NCBI RefSeq assembly: GCF_000350485.1
Contig: NZ_AORV01000002.1
Span: 23,188-87,187 of the forward strand
Source: Ruminiclostridium cellobioparum subsp. termitidis CT1112
Lineage (GTDB): Bacteria > Bacillota > Clostridia > Acetivibrionales > DSM-1351
Direction: 5' to 3'
Length of the DNA: 64,000 bases
The translations under genes and the position numbers were made by a program. Under the pieces are notes generated by a model, which saw only the letters and a program-made list of their open reading frames with translations, had not been told where the DNA came from and did not search any database. Positions 8,902 to 18,183 of the stretch are shown piece by piece; the first letter of the stretch is position 1, and each line of letters starts with the position of its first letter.

Positions 8902-10224
8902 TTATTTAAATTTAATATACTTCTGATATTTGAGAGGTTCTCCGTTTTCCCACGGTCTGTACTCGTTTGCAAAATCAACTCTGAATTTGTAAGTGGGATG
9001 GTCATAGTTCCACAGCATGTATACATATCCCGGCTCAGGCATTGCCAGGCTCTGCTGATGCATTTTGACGGTTGCGGTTGCAGTAGCAAAATTATTCTTT
9101 GTCAGCTCAATTTCAAACCTATCCGCTTCGGTTTCTATATTTCTTGAATAGGCGTTTATCACCGGTGAAGTGATAAACAGCATCACATTTATCATCAGCA
9201 TAATAAGGGGTAAAGCGGCAATGTCGGATAGCTTGCCAAAACCCCAGCTTCCGTTTGATTTTGCAAGAAATCTGTTTGAGAGTCTATAGACAAGGTATAA
9301 TACCAGAATGCTTGAAAAGCCTCCGAAAACAATGGACTTCCACACGTGGCCCATCAAATAGTGGCCCATCTCATGGGCTACAACGCCCAGAATTTCATCA
9401 GTGTTCAAATAATTTATCGTGGTATCCCATAACACGATTCTTTTGGTGTTGAATACACCTGTCATAAAGGCATTCATCTGGTTGGTCTCTTTGCTTTTGT
9501 CCACCTGCAGCACCTGACAGTTTTCTATATCTGTTTTTGCAAGCAAATTATCAATTTTACTTGAAAGCTGCGTATCTTCAACCTGCTTATATTCATTGAA
9601 AATAGGGTCGATAACCACAGGCTGGACATAGGAACCAATCATCAGGTATGGTATTGAAACCAGACCAAGATATAACCACCAGCGTTTTGGAGATTTCCTT
9701 ATTATAAGAAAAGGCACCCATATGACTACCGCCGTTATAACCGTATTTACTGCAAAGCTTTTTATCAATTCGACCGCCCATTGTGTCAATGTCTGGTTGG
9801 AAAGGCCGTACCGGTGCATTCTGAAAAAGCCTGTATATACATCCAGAGGTAAATATATAAGTGTTTCTATAAGTGAATACAATATGAAATATAATATTAC
9901 CATCGACACCCAACGCTTCGTTCTGCACGAGGCCCAATCCCTGAGTCCTGCAGACAGTTTGGAAAAAAGAAAAAAAGCAGGCACCGCAAAGCCTAAAAAC
10001 AGCCTTATCAACCAGGTCGCAACCTTGCTTTTCTGAAAATCAAAGGCCTCCTGTGAAGGCTTTGAAACCGACACTATATCAGGAACTGCAATAGATACCT
10101 TGTCCGGATATGTATTGATTATATTTGTGTTATTGATACTTTCAGATATGATTACCGCAAAAACAAATACTGCAAAAACAGCAAGAAATATTAAAATAGA
10201 TTTACGAATTTCCTTATTCAACAA
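8902..10224 (-). CDS. M48 family (Ste24/CAAX prenyl protease 1-like) membrane metalloprotease
   Basis: 440-residue integral membrane zinc protease. The zinc-binding HEMGH motif is at residues 284-288, and the third ligand is E366 in ETEADRFE. About seven membrane segments surround the catalytic site, matching Ste24-type M48A proteins rather than the shorter HtpX. Known relatives cleave membrane or prenylated proteins; in bacteria a quality-control role is inferred. TTG at 10224 is taken as the start because AAAGGGAG lies 6 nt upstream. A TTG at 10230 in the same frame is too close to that signal, and TTG 10221 is an alternative. Confidence 0.85.
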   Translation of the reverse strand: MLNKEIRKSILIFLAVFAVFVFAVIISESINNTNIINTYPDKVSIAVPDIVSVSKPSQEAFDFQKSKVATWLIRLFLGFAVPAFFLFSKLSAGLRDWASCRTKRWVSMVILYFILYSLIETLIYLPLDVYTGFFRMHRYGLSNQTLTQWAVELIKSFAVNTVITAVVIWVPFLIIRKSPKRWWLYLGLVSIPYLMIGSYVQPVVIDPIFNEYKQVEDTQLSSKIDNLLAKTDIENCQVLQVDKSKETNQMNAFMTGVFNTKRIVLWDTTINYLNTDEILGVVAHEMGHYLMGHVWKSIVFGGFSSILVLYLVYRLSNRFLAKSNGSWGFGKLSDIAALPLIMLMINVMLFITSPVINAYSRNIETEADRFEIELTKNNFATATATVKMHQQSLAMPEPGYVYMLWNYDHPTYKFRVDFANEYRPWENGEPLKYQKYIKFK

Positions 10225-10302
10225 ACTCAACTCCCTTTAGGTTTTTTCTATCATAATTATCATACAGTTGTCCTTTTTAATTATATGATAGACTCAAAAC
10301 AA

Positions 10303-11436
10303 TTAGGAGTATTTTATACCTTTTGCAAATACAGTTTCAATATTCAGGTCCTTATCGCATATCACACAGTCGGCATCCTTGCCTGTTTCCAGACTGCCTT
10401 TCTGTTTGTGTATTTTAAGCACACCCGCTGCATTTTTAGTAACAAGGGATATTGCTGTCTCAATAGGGATTCCTTTCTCTTTTATGGCTACCTTGAGCTC
10501 ATCAAAGAGGATTTTGGTGGTAACCGTATCTGAGGATATTACATTTCCCAGTCCATCAAAAACAGGTACACTGCCATATGCGTCAGAGCTCATTGTAACC
10601 CTGCCTATGTCTGCTCCGGTGTCCACAAGCTTTTTCAGCGCGTCATAGCTGGCAACGCAATCGGGGTCTTCCTTGCTGGGAATGAAACCTGCTGTGAGAT
10701 CTATATATCCGCCCTTTTGCAGATAGCTGCAGGCCTGTTCGAACAGCATGCCGGTTCTGTTTACGTGAGTCGGGAGAAAATGGGACACAGGTATCAGCGT
10801 TTCATTCATCATCCTGAATAAATATTCCAGCCCGGTTTCACCCAGTCCCATATGGAAATGAACCAGGCCTGCCTTCCCGGATATAAGAGCACCGTTTCTC
10901 GTTTGAGCGGCTATTCTGGCTATTTCGTCAAAAGTTGGCTGGAACGCTCTGTGATCCTCCAGGCAAAGCTCTCCCACACCTATTATCTTGTCCACAAAAA
11001 CAATATCTTTTTGGATGCTTCCAGTCAAAGTTACAACCGGTACCTGATAGGAACCCGTGTACATGTAAGTGGACAGGCCTCCGGCCTCCAGCTGCTTTGC
11101 CTGGGCATACAGATTTTCTACGCTTCTGGTTACACCGTCGGCACCCAGAACTCCAACAACAGTAGTGACTCCGGTTTTGAGGATTTCATCAGCCTTCGCC
11201 GACGGTGTCCTTGTTGAAAAACCGCCTTCCCCACCTCCTCCGGCAATATGAACATGCAGATCTATAAAACCCGGAAAAATAAGCTTATTGCTGCAGTCTA
11301 AAACTTCAACGTCATCAAGTGCCGATGGGTCGATTGAGTTTTTGATTGCAGCAATTTTATCAAAGCAGAACAGTATATCCTTTTTCCCCAGAAAATCCGG
11401 TGAGTATATGGAAGCTTCCTTTAATAGTGTAAACAT
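10303..11436 (-). CDS. iadA: Isoaspartyl (beta-aspartyl) dipeptidase
   Basis: 377-residue amidohydrolase-fold metallopeptidase (M38) that hydrolyses beta-aspartyl dipeptides formed by protein damage. Metal-ligand signatures are HVH at residues 61-63 (PGFIDLHVHIAGGGGEGG), the GELCLEDHRA segment, HFHMG, LPTHVNRT and the SSDAYGS aspartate. Length and the Gly-rich loop after HVH fit IadA. It lies just downstream of an amino-acid ABC transporter ATPase in the same direction (28 bp gap), so it may belong to that operon and feed on imported peptide-derived amino acids; that link is inference. Confidence 0.9.
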   Translation of the reverse strand: MFTLLKEASIYSPDFLGKKDILFCFDKIAAIKNSIDPSALDDVEVLDCSNKLIFPGFIDLHVHIAGGGGEGGFSTRTPSAKADEILKTGVTTVVGVLGADGVTRSVENLYAQAKQLEAGGLSTYMYTGSYQVPVVTLTGSIQKDIVFVDKIIGVGELCLEDHRAFQPTFDEIARIAAQTRNGALISGKAGLVHFHMGLGETGLEYLFRMMNETLIPVSHFLPTHVNRTGMLFEQACSYLQKGGYIDLTAGFIPSKEDPDCVASYDALKKLVDTGADIGRVTMSSDAYGSVPVFDGLGNVISSDTVTTKILFDELKVAIKEKGIPIETAISLVTKNAAGVLKIHKQKGSLETGKDADCVICDKDLNIETVFAKGIKYS

Positions 11437-11464
11437 AAACCCTCCCGGAGGATTTTATATCCTC

Positions 11465-12187
11465 CTAAAGTACCTTGCTCAAAAATTCCCTGGTACGTTC
11501 ATGCTTCGGGTTGGAAAATATCTCATCAGGCCTGGCTTCTTCCTTGATTTTTCCTTCATCCATAAACAATACCCTTGTGCCGACCTCACGCGCAAAACCC
11601 ATTTCATGTGTAACCACTACCATGGTCATACCCTCAGAGGCCAGCTCCTTCATGACCTCCAGAACTTCTCCCACCATTTCGGGGTCCAGGGCCGAGGTCG
11701 GTTCATCAAACAGCATAACATCGGGGGACATGGCAAGAGCACGCACGATTGCAATTCTCTGCTTCTGGCCTCCTGAAAGCTGGGCAGGATAGTTATTTGC
11801 CTTTTCTTCAAGTCCTATGCGTTTCAAAAGGGACATGGCATTTTTTTCGACCTGTTCCGGCGTCTCACCTTTTAGTTTTCTTGGACCCAAAGTGATGTTC
11901 TCAAATACGGTGAGATGCGGAAAAAGATTAAAATTCTGAAAAACCATCCCCATCTTTTGCCGCTGTTTGTTTATATCATTCCTTTTATCGGTGATATTAA
12001 TACCTTCAAATATTATCTCACCATCACTGGGCTGCTCAAGCAGGTTTAAACATCTCAGAAAGGTACTTTTCCCCGAACCGCTTGGTCCGATTACCACAAC
12101 TACCTCTCCTTTTTCAATCTTGGTATCTATTCCCTTTAAAACATGCAGTTTTCCGAATTTTTTATGCAGATTTTTAACATTAATCAC
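11465..12187 (-). CDS. Polar amino acid ABC transporter ATP-binding protein (GlnQ/ArtM type)
   Basis: 240-residue ATPase that powers amino-acid uptake. Walker [10 protein letters not shown] at 34-42, signature LSGGQ at 137-141, Walker B with [11 protein letters not shown], and the H-loop [11 protein letters not shown] start at 12187 has GGAGGATGC about 10 nt upstream. It overlaps the 3' end of the permease gene by 8 nt, so translation is probably coupled. Together with the permease and the lipoprotein it makes a complete importer. Confidence 0.95.
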   Translation of the reverse strand: MINVKNLHKKFGKLHVLKGIDTKIEKGEVVVVIGPSGSGKSTFLRCLNLLEQPSDGEIIFEGINITDKRNDINKQRQKMGMVFQNFNLFPHLTVFENITLGPRKLKGETPEQVEKNAMSLLKRIGLEEKANNYPAQLSGGQKQRIAIVRALAMSPDVMLFDEPTSALDPEMVGEVLEVMKELASEGMTMVVVTHEMGFAREVGTRVLFMDEGKIKEEARPDEIFSNPKHERTREFLSKVL

Positions 12188-12845
12188 CTGTATGCATCCT
12201 CCTTTCAGCTATTCCCAAAACTCTCGACAGTGTAAAGGTCAGAATGAAATAAATCACCGCAGCTACCAGCAGCGGCTCAAAAGGTCTGTAAATAGCTGAC
12301 TTTACAATATCAGCACTTCTCATCAGTTCTACAATGCCTATTACCGAAAGGATTGAGGATTCCTTAATAACAACAATAAATTCATTACCCAGGGCAGGAA
12401 GGATATTTTTTATCGCCTGCGGAATTATTATATACCGCATGGATTGACCCGAGGTGAAGCCCAAAGACCTGGATGCCTCCATCTGTCCTCTGTCAACAGC
12501 CTGGATGCCGGCTCTTATTATCTCGGCAACGTATGCGCCGCTGTTTATGGACAGTGCTATAACACCGGGTATAAATCTTGCCATTTCCAAGCCGAAAAGT
12601 TTAAAATCAGGAATTTGTATAAGATAGAAGAATATCAAAGCCTGTACCAGTATTGGCGTTCCCCTGATAAACTCTATATATGCAGAAGCTATGAATTTAA
12701 ATATGCCATTGCTTGATATCTTCATCAAAGCCAGAAGAGTTCCGATAACAACACCGAATATAACTGTTAAAAAGGCTATTAATACGGTATTGACCGTACC
12801 CGTTAAAAAATAGTATGAGTAATCCGATAAAAAACTAAAATCCAA
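12180..12845 (-). CDS. Amino acid ABC transporter permease (GlnP/ArtQ type)
   Basis: 221-residue membrane protein of the His/Glu/Gln/Arg/opine permease family. An N-terminal membrane helix is followed by the typical [20 protein letters not shown] motif and the EAA loop [14 protein letters not shown] that docks on the ATPase. TTG start at 12845 is preceded by AGGAGGAAACC. A terminator-like hairpin separates it from the substrate-binding gene upstream, which would allow more lipoprotein than permease to be made. Confidence 0.93.
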   Translation of the reverse strand: MDFSFLSDYSYYFLTGTVNTVLIAFLTVIFGVVIGTLLALMKISSNGIFKFIASAYIEFIRGTPILVQALIFFYLIQIPDFKLFGLEMARFIPGVIALSINSGAYVAEIIRAGIQAVDRGQMEASRSLGFTSGQSMRYIIIPQAIKNILPALGNEFIVVIKESSILSVIGIVELMRSADIVKSAIYRPFEPLLVAAVIYFILTFTLSRVLGIAERRMHTGD

Positions 12846-12917
12846 AATGGTTTCCTCCTGATAAATTCTTTCATTACAATACTATATAAAACTATCCAAA
12901 AATGCAAACAAAAATGA

Positions 12918-12962
12918 GGGCTGTCTTAAAGTCAGAAGAATAACGACTTTATAAAACAGCCC
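12918..12962 (-). terminator. Terminator/attenuator between binding protein and permease genes
   Basis: GGGCTGTCTTAAAGTC pairs with GACTTTATAAAACAGCCC, followed on the minus strand by TCATTTTTG. The position inside the transporter operon suggests partial termination that sets the ratio of binding protein to permease. Confidence 0.7.
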
Positions 12963-12986
12963 ATCAAAGATGTTAATATATCAGTA

Positions 12987-13796
12987 CTATTTTCCTTCAG
13001 AAGTCACATTCATTTCATTGGCTTCCTGCACGAACTTGTCAATTGATCCGTCCTTCATAAGCCTATCCAGCGATTGATCAATCAATTTCAGGAAGTCGGA
13101 ATTACCCTTTTTAACGGCTATTGCCGACCCGCCGGTGTCTTCCTTAACGGTTATTTCAGATAAGGTAAGGTCATTATTATTTTTTACATATCCGTTGGCA
13201 ACAGGCAATTCTACTACCAATGCATCAATTTTCTTGTTTTTCAGTTCCATAACCAGATCGGGAATTTTGCCAAGTGAAATAAGATCAGCATCCTTTATTT
13301 GTTCTTTCGCAATTTTTTCCTGAACTGTGCCGAGCTGTGCACCGACCTTTTTACCGCTGAGATCTGCAATGCTCTTAATTTTGTCCTTATCTTCAGTTCT
13401 TACCATCACACCCTGTTTGGCTTCATAATATATCTTTGAGAAATCTACCGCTTTTCGTCTTTCCTCATCAGGATTCATACCCGCAATAACAATATCTACT
13501 TTATCGGTATTTAATGCAGCCAGAAGTCCGTCAAAGCCCATATCTACTATTTCAAGCTGTACTCCAAGATCCTTTGAAATTTCCTCGGCTATTGAGATAT
13601 CTATTCCTACTATAGTATCCTTGCCATTTATCATTGTATGGTACTCATACGGAGCATAGTCAGCACTTGTGCCTAATACAATCTTTCCGCTCTTTTCAAT
13701 TTTTTTCATTGTGGCACCGTTTCCGCAGGCAGCCACTGAGATGGCAAGTGCAGCAACCATTGCCATGCATAATATCTTTTTCATAGTTCCCTTCAT
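12987..13796 (-). CDS. Amino acid ABC transporter substrate-binding lipoprotein
   Basis: 269-residue periplasmic-binding-fold protein (SBP_bac_3). Signal peptide with lipobox AISVAAC gives a lipid-anchored Cys. The mature part begins KIVLGTSADYAPYEY and contains GFDGLLAAL, the usual ligand-pocket landmarks. ATG 13796 is used because AGGGGG lies 10 nt before it; an internal ATG at 13784 is possible. A longer upstream reading has no signal. The ligand is not provable from sequence, but an ArgR-like box sits on the promoter, which favours arginine or a related cationic amino acid. Confidence 0.92.
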   Translation of the reverse strand: MKGTMKKILCMAMVAALAISVAACGNGATMKKIEKSGKIVLGTSADYAPYEYHTMINGKDTIVGIDISIAEEISKDLGVQLEIVDMGFDGLLAALNTDKVDIVIAGMNPDEERRKAVDFSKIYYEAKQGVMVRTEDKDKIKSIADLSGKKVGAQLGTVQEKIAKEQIKDADLISLGKIPDLVMELKNKKIDALVVELPVANGYVKNNNDLTLSEITVKEDTGGSAIAVKKGNSDFLKLIDQSLDRLMKDGSIDKFVQEANEMNVTSEGK

Positions 13797-13847
13797 TCTT
13801 TGATAACCCCCTGTAACATGTTTATGTTTATATAATCTATATGCAAC

Positions 13848-13876
13848 ATTATAAAACAGAATGCATAAAAATTCAA
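13848..13876 (-). promoter_or_regulatory. SigA-type promoter of the amino acid transporter with ArgR-like box
   Basis: Minus strand TTGAAT (13871-13876), 17-bp spacer, TATAAT (13848-13853). The plus-strand sequence TGCATAAAAATTCA at 13862-13875 matches the ARG-box consensus TGNATWWWWATNCA at every position and overlaps the -35. A half-matching TGCATAAATATTTT follows about 20 bp further upstream. Confidence 0.65.
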
Positions 13877-14061
13877 TAATATGCATAAATATTTTGTTGA
13901 ATAATGTCGTTTTTAGTATAATAAGGCATAGCGTTACCACATTAGATTGGTAAATGAGCATAATATTTTATCTCAGGAAATACTTTTTTATTACATTCTT
14001 TGCATAATTAAAGGCGTAACATAAATGTAAATCATTTTTTTCTCAAAAATGGTAATTTATA

Positions 14062-14090
14062 TTGACCTGCATTCGTAGAATGTATATATC
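14062..14090 (+). promoter_or_regulatory. Promoter of the coiled-coil L,D-transpeptidase gene
   Basis: TTGACC (14062-14067), 17-bp spacer, TATATC (14085-14090), 33 nt before the ATG. Confidence 0.55.
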
Positions 14091-14122
14091 GACTTTATTA
14101 ATTTTCAAGGGTGGGCAAAATA

Positions 14123-15199
14123 ATGGGCAAACGAATTTTATGTATTGTTACTCTCTCTCTGTCCCTTATTCTTCAGAGTTCAGCCGTAAGCTTTGCAGAA
14201 AACTATGCGGTACCGGGGGGAAATAGTTCTGAAGCAATAGTATCGGCTGCCGCGCAGGAACAGCAGAACCAGCTAAGTGAGGAGGAAATTCAAAGACAGC
14301 TGGAGCAGTTGAGAGAAGACCAGGAACAGTTGAAAAAAGATCAAGAACAATTATTTAATGATCAGGAGCAGTTAAAATACGGGCAGGAACAATTGGTAAA
14401 AGACCGGGAACAGCTAAATAAGGATCAGGCGCAGCTAAAATACGAACAGGAAAAATTAAAGAACGACCAGGAACAGTTAAAGAAAGAACGTGAGAAGCTG
14501 GAAGGTCAGGATAAACGCAAGAAGCTTAATACCGAACTTACCAGCAATACATATTTGAAATATATTAAAGAATTGGGATACTATAAAGCCACCTCGAAAG
14601 ATGAAACACTTAATATCAGAAATGCCGTATTACTCTTCCAGAGCGACCATAACATGAGTATTACCGGAGTATGGGACAATGCCACAAAAGATATGCTTAT
14701 CAACAGGCTGGTGAGTAATGTCTTTTCTTATGCCGACAATATCACCAATGCTCCCGCAAACGGCAAGTGGATTGTAGTAAATAAGACAAAAAGAACCTTA
14801 ACCCTGTACGAGGGCAAAAAAGTCATAAAAAAATATCCCGTAGCCGTTGGGAATCCTCACACATTGACAAAATCCGGCAAGTTCATGATCAATAATAAAA
14901 TTATAGACCCCGACTGGGGCGGAGGCGGCTTTGCAGCTCCCGTAAAGGGCGGTACTCCAGAAAATCCTCTTGGCAGCCGCTGGCTGGGTATCAATAGAAC
15001 AGACGGCTCCTACGGAATCCATGGGACCAATTCCTTCTATTCAATAGGCAAATTTATCTCCCATGGATGCATCAGGATGCAGAATTACTGCGTTGAAGAA
15101 CTCTTTCCCCTTGTCCCCATGAAGGCACCTGTCTGGGTTGGCACCGAGGCCGAGTTGAAAGCGTGGGGTGTTACTCAGAATGCGTTTACTGCAAATTGA
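14123..15199 (+). CDS. Exported L,D-transpeptidase with coiled-coil stalk and peptidoglycan-binding domain
   Basis: 358 residues. Signal peptide (about 1-26, cut near SFAEN), then a roughly 80-residue coiled-coil stalk of near-perfect seven-residue repeats around DQEQLKK (about 50-130), a PG_binding_1-like domain (about 135-196) and a C-terminal YkuD domain. Catalytic residues are visible: H300 in YGIHGTNS and the SHGCIRM motif with H314 and C316. Known YkuD enzymes make 3-3 crosslinks or attach proteins in the cell wall. ATG 14123 is chosen for the AAGGGTGGG signal 8 nt upstream; a GTG at 14111 lies inside that signal. The stalk probably spans part of the wall. Confidence 0.92.
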   Translation: MGKRILCIVTLSLSLILQSSAVSFAENYAVPGGNSSEAIVSAAAQEQQNQLSEEEIQRQLEQLREDQEQLKKDQEQLFNDQEQLKYGQEQLVKDREQLNKDQAQLKYEQEKLKNDQEQLKKEREKLEGQDKRKKLNTELTSNTYLKYIKELGYYKATSKDETLNIRNAVLLFQSDHNMSITGVWDNATKDMLINRLVSNVFSYADNITNAPANGKWIVVNKTKRTLTLYEGKKVIKKYPVAVGNPHTLTKSGKFMINNKIIDPDWGGGGFAAPVKGGTPENPLGSRWLGINRTDGSYGIHGTNSFYSIGKFISHGCIRMQNYCVEELFPLVPMKAPVWVGTEAELKAWGVTQNAFTAN

Positions 15200-15227
15200 T
15201 AAGATTATAATTGATTTGTTATTGCCA

Positions 15228-15369
15228 GGGGCTGTGAATAATTTTGTGTATGGAACATAGGAAATACTCCTTTTTAGTTAAGCATTTATTTTTAAGAGTT
15301 TGTACCTGGGAAATCCTTAACCCACAGCTGAGTTAAAGCTACTCCATACACAAAATTATTTATAGTCCC
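15228..15369. mobile_element. Short TIR element, MITE-like
   Basis: 142 bp bounded by inverted repeats of about 26 bp (GGGGCTGTGAATAATTTTGT... and ...ACAAAATTATTTATAGTCCC) with a non-coding centre. The ends resemble those of IS256-family elements, from memory and not checked. No clear target duplication is visible. It lies between the L,D-transpeptidase terminator and the toxin/immunity cassette. Confidence 0.55.
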
Positions 15370-15375
15370 TGTTGA

Positions 15376-15414
15376 TTGATATGCTCCCTGTCAAGTAGAC
15401 AGGGAGCATATCAA
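15376..15414. terminator. Bidirectional terminator
   Basis: Perfect 17-bp stem (TTGATATGCTCCCTGTC/GACAGGGAGCATATCAA) with a 5-nt loop between the plus-strand L,D-transpeptidase and the minus-strand immunity gene. It lacks a long T run, so it may act as a plain hairpin barrier. Confidence 0.65.
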
Positions 15415-15480
15415 ACTGTGTGACCTTTCCTCTTGTTATTATGGAGATAGCAGATATGTGGACAAAGTGCTATAATTGTG

Positions 15481-15873
15481 TTATTCCTCAACAACAGGTA
15501 CACAAGGTGATAAAAACGAATCTTCCTCATGAGAAATCTTCCCTTTTGCTAATACAAATACTTGAAACTTATTTTCATAACCATTTGTATCTTCGTCATC
15601 TCGAACATATAATATGCCATAAGAGCCTTGAGCTACATTACCTACAAAACTATAGAGTTTCAAAACATCCTCAGCATCTTTTCCCTTGTGGTTGCTCATC
15701 CCCGATATTGATAGCTGATACTCTCCGTTGATAGCACGCAAGTCTATCAATCCACCATTCCAGTTTAATTTCTCAATAAATTTTTTTATATTCTCTACAA
15801 TTTCTTTTATATTATTTTCTTCTGTACTACCATATGTTTCTCTTATAGTTGCCCACCCATGAAACTCGTACAT
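15481..15873 (-). CDS. Imm7-family immunity protein
   Basis: 130-residue cytoplasmic protein with Imm7 hallmarks: N-terminal YEFHGWATI, central GSYGILYVRDDED, and C-terminal ENKFQVFVLAKGKI plus FLSPCVPVVEE. Imm7 proteins neutralise C-terminal nuclease domains of polymorphic toxins. It starts 15 bp after the stop of the toxin gene, with AAGGGGGA before the ATG, so the pair is one transcript and the target is inferred to be the toxin's C-terminal domain. Confidence 0.88.
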   Translation of the reverse strand: MYEFHGWATIRETYGSTEENNIKEIVENIKKFIEKLNWNGGLIDLRAINGEYQLSISGMSNHKGKDAEDVLKLYSFVGNVAQGSYGILYVRDDEDTNGYENKFQVFVLAKGKISHEEDSFLSPCVPVVEE

Positions 15874-15888
15874 CTTATATATTCCCCC

Positions 15889-18183
15889 TTATTTCATTAA
15901 TGGATTTGTATCAATTATTACATCAATACCGTACCGCTGACTATATTCATTAAGTTTATTTATTACTGATTGTGCTGGTTGACCTTCGAAATGATAGTAT
16001 ACTTTCCTTCCTGTTTCCTGAGCCGCCTCAAATGTAGCCTTCATCTGGTTTCTGACACTTTGGTTTACGGTCTGAAGAGCTGGTTTTGTTTGCGCTATGT
16101 ATGCATCACTTACAGCATCAAATTCTCTACCAACAGAATCATTTGCAAACTTCACTCTTGACTGTCCACCTAATCTACTAGCCAAAGCATCAGCTGCCGC
16201 ATCAGCTTTATTAACTTGAACAAGCTTTCCTGAATATTGTCCAGTAGCCTTACCCGCTCCCTTAAAATTAAATCCTTTAAATTCTGGTTCAGGAACATTG
16301 TCATAACTATTTCTACCACCACTGATTGCAACGTTTGCTGCCATAAAGTATATTAAACTTTGTACCTCAGCTTGACGTTTCTGCTGTTCTTCAAACTCAA
16401 GCTGTATAAATGACGTTCCATATTGATTTAATCTATACGATGTTTCCAATAATGAAGCCATGTTGTCAGGGTTTGATGTATCAAAGGTTTTCTCAAACCA
16501 CCCCTTTAATCCTTTGTATTCCTTTCTTTGCATTATTCCTATATTAACTAAATCATCACCAGAAATTGTACCATTGATTTTAAGTTTTAACATTACAGCA
16601 GCTTTTTGTTCTATTAGGAACTCATTTATAAAGTCATTATTGTATAAAAATATTAAATCTCCTCTTGTGAGCTTGATGTTAGCAGCTTTACCCGTCCCCT
16701 TATCATCTTTTTCTGTTTTCATTGCAGGACTTTTATTGGAATTGGTTACTGCCTTTTTGCTTTTTTCTTTCTCCAGTGCCTCATAGGTACGCTTGTCCAA
16801 CTTTCCTGTTGGCTTGATACCCTGTAGGTATTCTACCAACTTTTTGCCTTCCGTTGATCCGTTTTTATCCACACCATTAAATGCATTTTCACAGTTTGTT
16901 TGATAACTCAGTATGGCTTCATAAGTTTCGCCGCTGCTGCTCCACTTTCCATCCGCTCCGTATTTGGGTAACTTATATCCCAGATTCATCAGGATTAATT
17001 GGGCTTCTTTCACATATCCGTTATACTGACCTGCTTTTATATCCCAATCATAAGCAGCATTCGCCTCCTTGTTTTTTCCAATTCCCATTATACTACTTTT
17101 TGCCTGTTCAGGTACACTAGAATTATTCAGTAATTTATACAGGCTATCCAGACTCTCAGCTGTCCTGGGTCCACACCCCACATAATTGCCTTTTTTATCA
17201 TACAGCTCCCCCTTGCCAAGCTTCATATAACCTGTTTGGAAATTTATCAGGGATTCTTTTGTAACCTCACCGAAGTATCCGGTGGCTTTATCTCCGCTTT
17301 TTCCCGTCCAGTAATTCATCCTTATTAAGACCTGTTGTATTTTCTTTACATTTTCGCTGGTTTCACCGTATCCTGCTGTTTTGATTCCGTCAGCTTCTTC
17401 CTTTACGGGATTTTTAGTATTATTTAGTTCCATTCCTTCCTGCAGCGTAACCCGCTGAATAACATTAGCATTTATCTTAGGAGAATTATGATCACTTGCC
17501 GGTTGGCTCTGTATTGCTCCGCTCCCGGAGCCTTCTTTTTCTGCTCTGGCTCCCATCACATCGGCTTCTCTTTCCAGCTTTGAATCCTCATTTACAGCAG
17601 CACCGGTTTTCAGCTGTATTTCAGCTTCTACTCTTCCCTGCTTTTGTTGAACTGCATGCCAGCCTTCGTGTGGAAGATATTTTTCCTGTCCCGGGGCGAT
17701 ATGTATGTCAGTTCCCTGCGTATATGCCTGGGCACCGATTTTTTCCGGTTCTTCTGAGTTTTTATGAACTTTTACATCAGAGAGACTGACTCCGGAAAGG
17801 TTCTCAAGTCCAGTCTTCAGATTTTCAGGCAAGCCATCTCCGGATGGTGTATTTTCCCCTGCTTGTTTATTGGTCTGAATAGGTTGTTTGCTTGCCCCCG
17901 CTGCAGGCACTCCCAGCTTTTGAAGCTGTTTCCGGCGTCTTCCTTCTTCCATTACTCTTAATGCCTTCTGATAGCCGACAGCACTTTGAAAGAACATGAA
18001 TTCCTCCTGAGTTATGGAATCAGGGTTTGTAAGAATCCATTGCATCAGTATTCTGTAATCTGTCGATCTCACGTTAGGTTTTTTTGCAGGACGCTGCCGG
18101 TTAAGCGGTTTCTTATTTGAATTTGTACTGCTTCCTCCAAAAGACGGATTGGGCTTTTTTTCTGCCGGCACTCTTGTGTACAT
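15889..18183 (-). CDS. DUF4157 carrier toxin with C-terminal restriction-endonuclease-like domain
   Basis: 764 residues. Low-complexity Lys/Pro/Asn N-terminus (1-40), helical segment (41-90), DUF4157 domain at about 118-213 with HEGWHAVQQ at 172-180, then two peptidoglycan-binding-like repeats (about 265-354 and 380-475), a linker region, and a toxin tip from about 640. The tip contains FDAVSDAYIAQTKP, which looks like a PD-(D/E)XK nuclease core with QTK in place of ExK, and a conserved EYSQRYGIDVIIDT end. DUF4157 is known as a tag on effectors loaded into extracellular contractile injection systems and on other polymorphic toxins. No signal peptide. GGAGTGA lies 6 nt before the ATG. No injection-system genes are in the window. 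The nuclease assignment is by pattern only. Confidence 0.85.
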   Translation of the reverse strand: MYTRVPAEKKPNPSFGGSSTNSNKKPLNRQRPAKKPNVRSTDYRILMQWILTNPDSITQEEFMFFQSAVGYQKALRVMEEGRRRKQLQKLGVPAAGASKQPIQTNKQAGENTPSGDGLPENLKTGLENLSGVSLSDVKVHKNSEEPEKIGAQAYTQGTDIHIAPGQEKYLPHEGWHAVQQKQGRVEAEIQLKTGAAVNEDSKLEREADVMGARAEKEGSGSGAIQSQPASDHNSPKINANVIQRVTLQEGMELNNTKNPVKEEADGIKTAGYGETSENVKKIQQVLIRMNYWTGKSGDKATGYFGEVTKESLINFQTGYMKLGKGELYDKKGNYVGCGPRTAESLDSLYKLLNNSSVPEQAKSSIMGIGKNKEANAAYDWDIKAGQYNGYVKEAQLILMNLGYKLPKYGADGKWSSSGETYEAILSYQTNCENAFNGVDKNGSTEGKKLVEYLQGIKPTGKLDKRTYEALEKEKSKKAVTNSNKSPAMKTEKDDKGTGKAANIKLTRGDLIFLYNNDFINEFLIEQKAAVMLKLKINGTISGDDLVNIGIMQRKEYKGLKGWFEKTFDTSNPDNMASLLETSYRLNQYGTSFIQLEFEEQQKRQAEVQSLIYFMAANVAISGGRNSYDNVPEPEFKGFNFKGAGKATGQYSGKLVQVNKADAAADALASRLGGQSRVKFANDSVGREFDAVSDAYIAQTKPALQTVNQSVRNQMKATFEAAQETGRKVYYHFEGQPAQSVINKLNEYSQRYGIDVIIDTNPLMK

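Larger units (their letters stand above)
13797..14122. other. Divergent intergenic region
   Basis: About 325 bp between the binding-protein gene and the L,D-transpeptidase. It holds the two divergent promoters listed separately, at least one ArgR-like box, and very AT-rich sequence. No small ORF with a ribosome-binding site is apparent. Confidence 0.6.
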
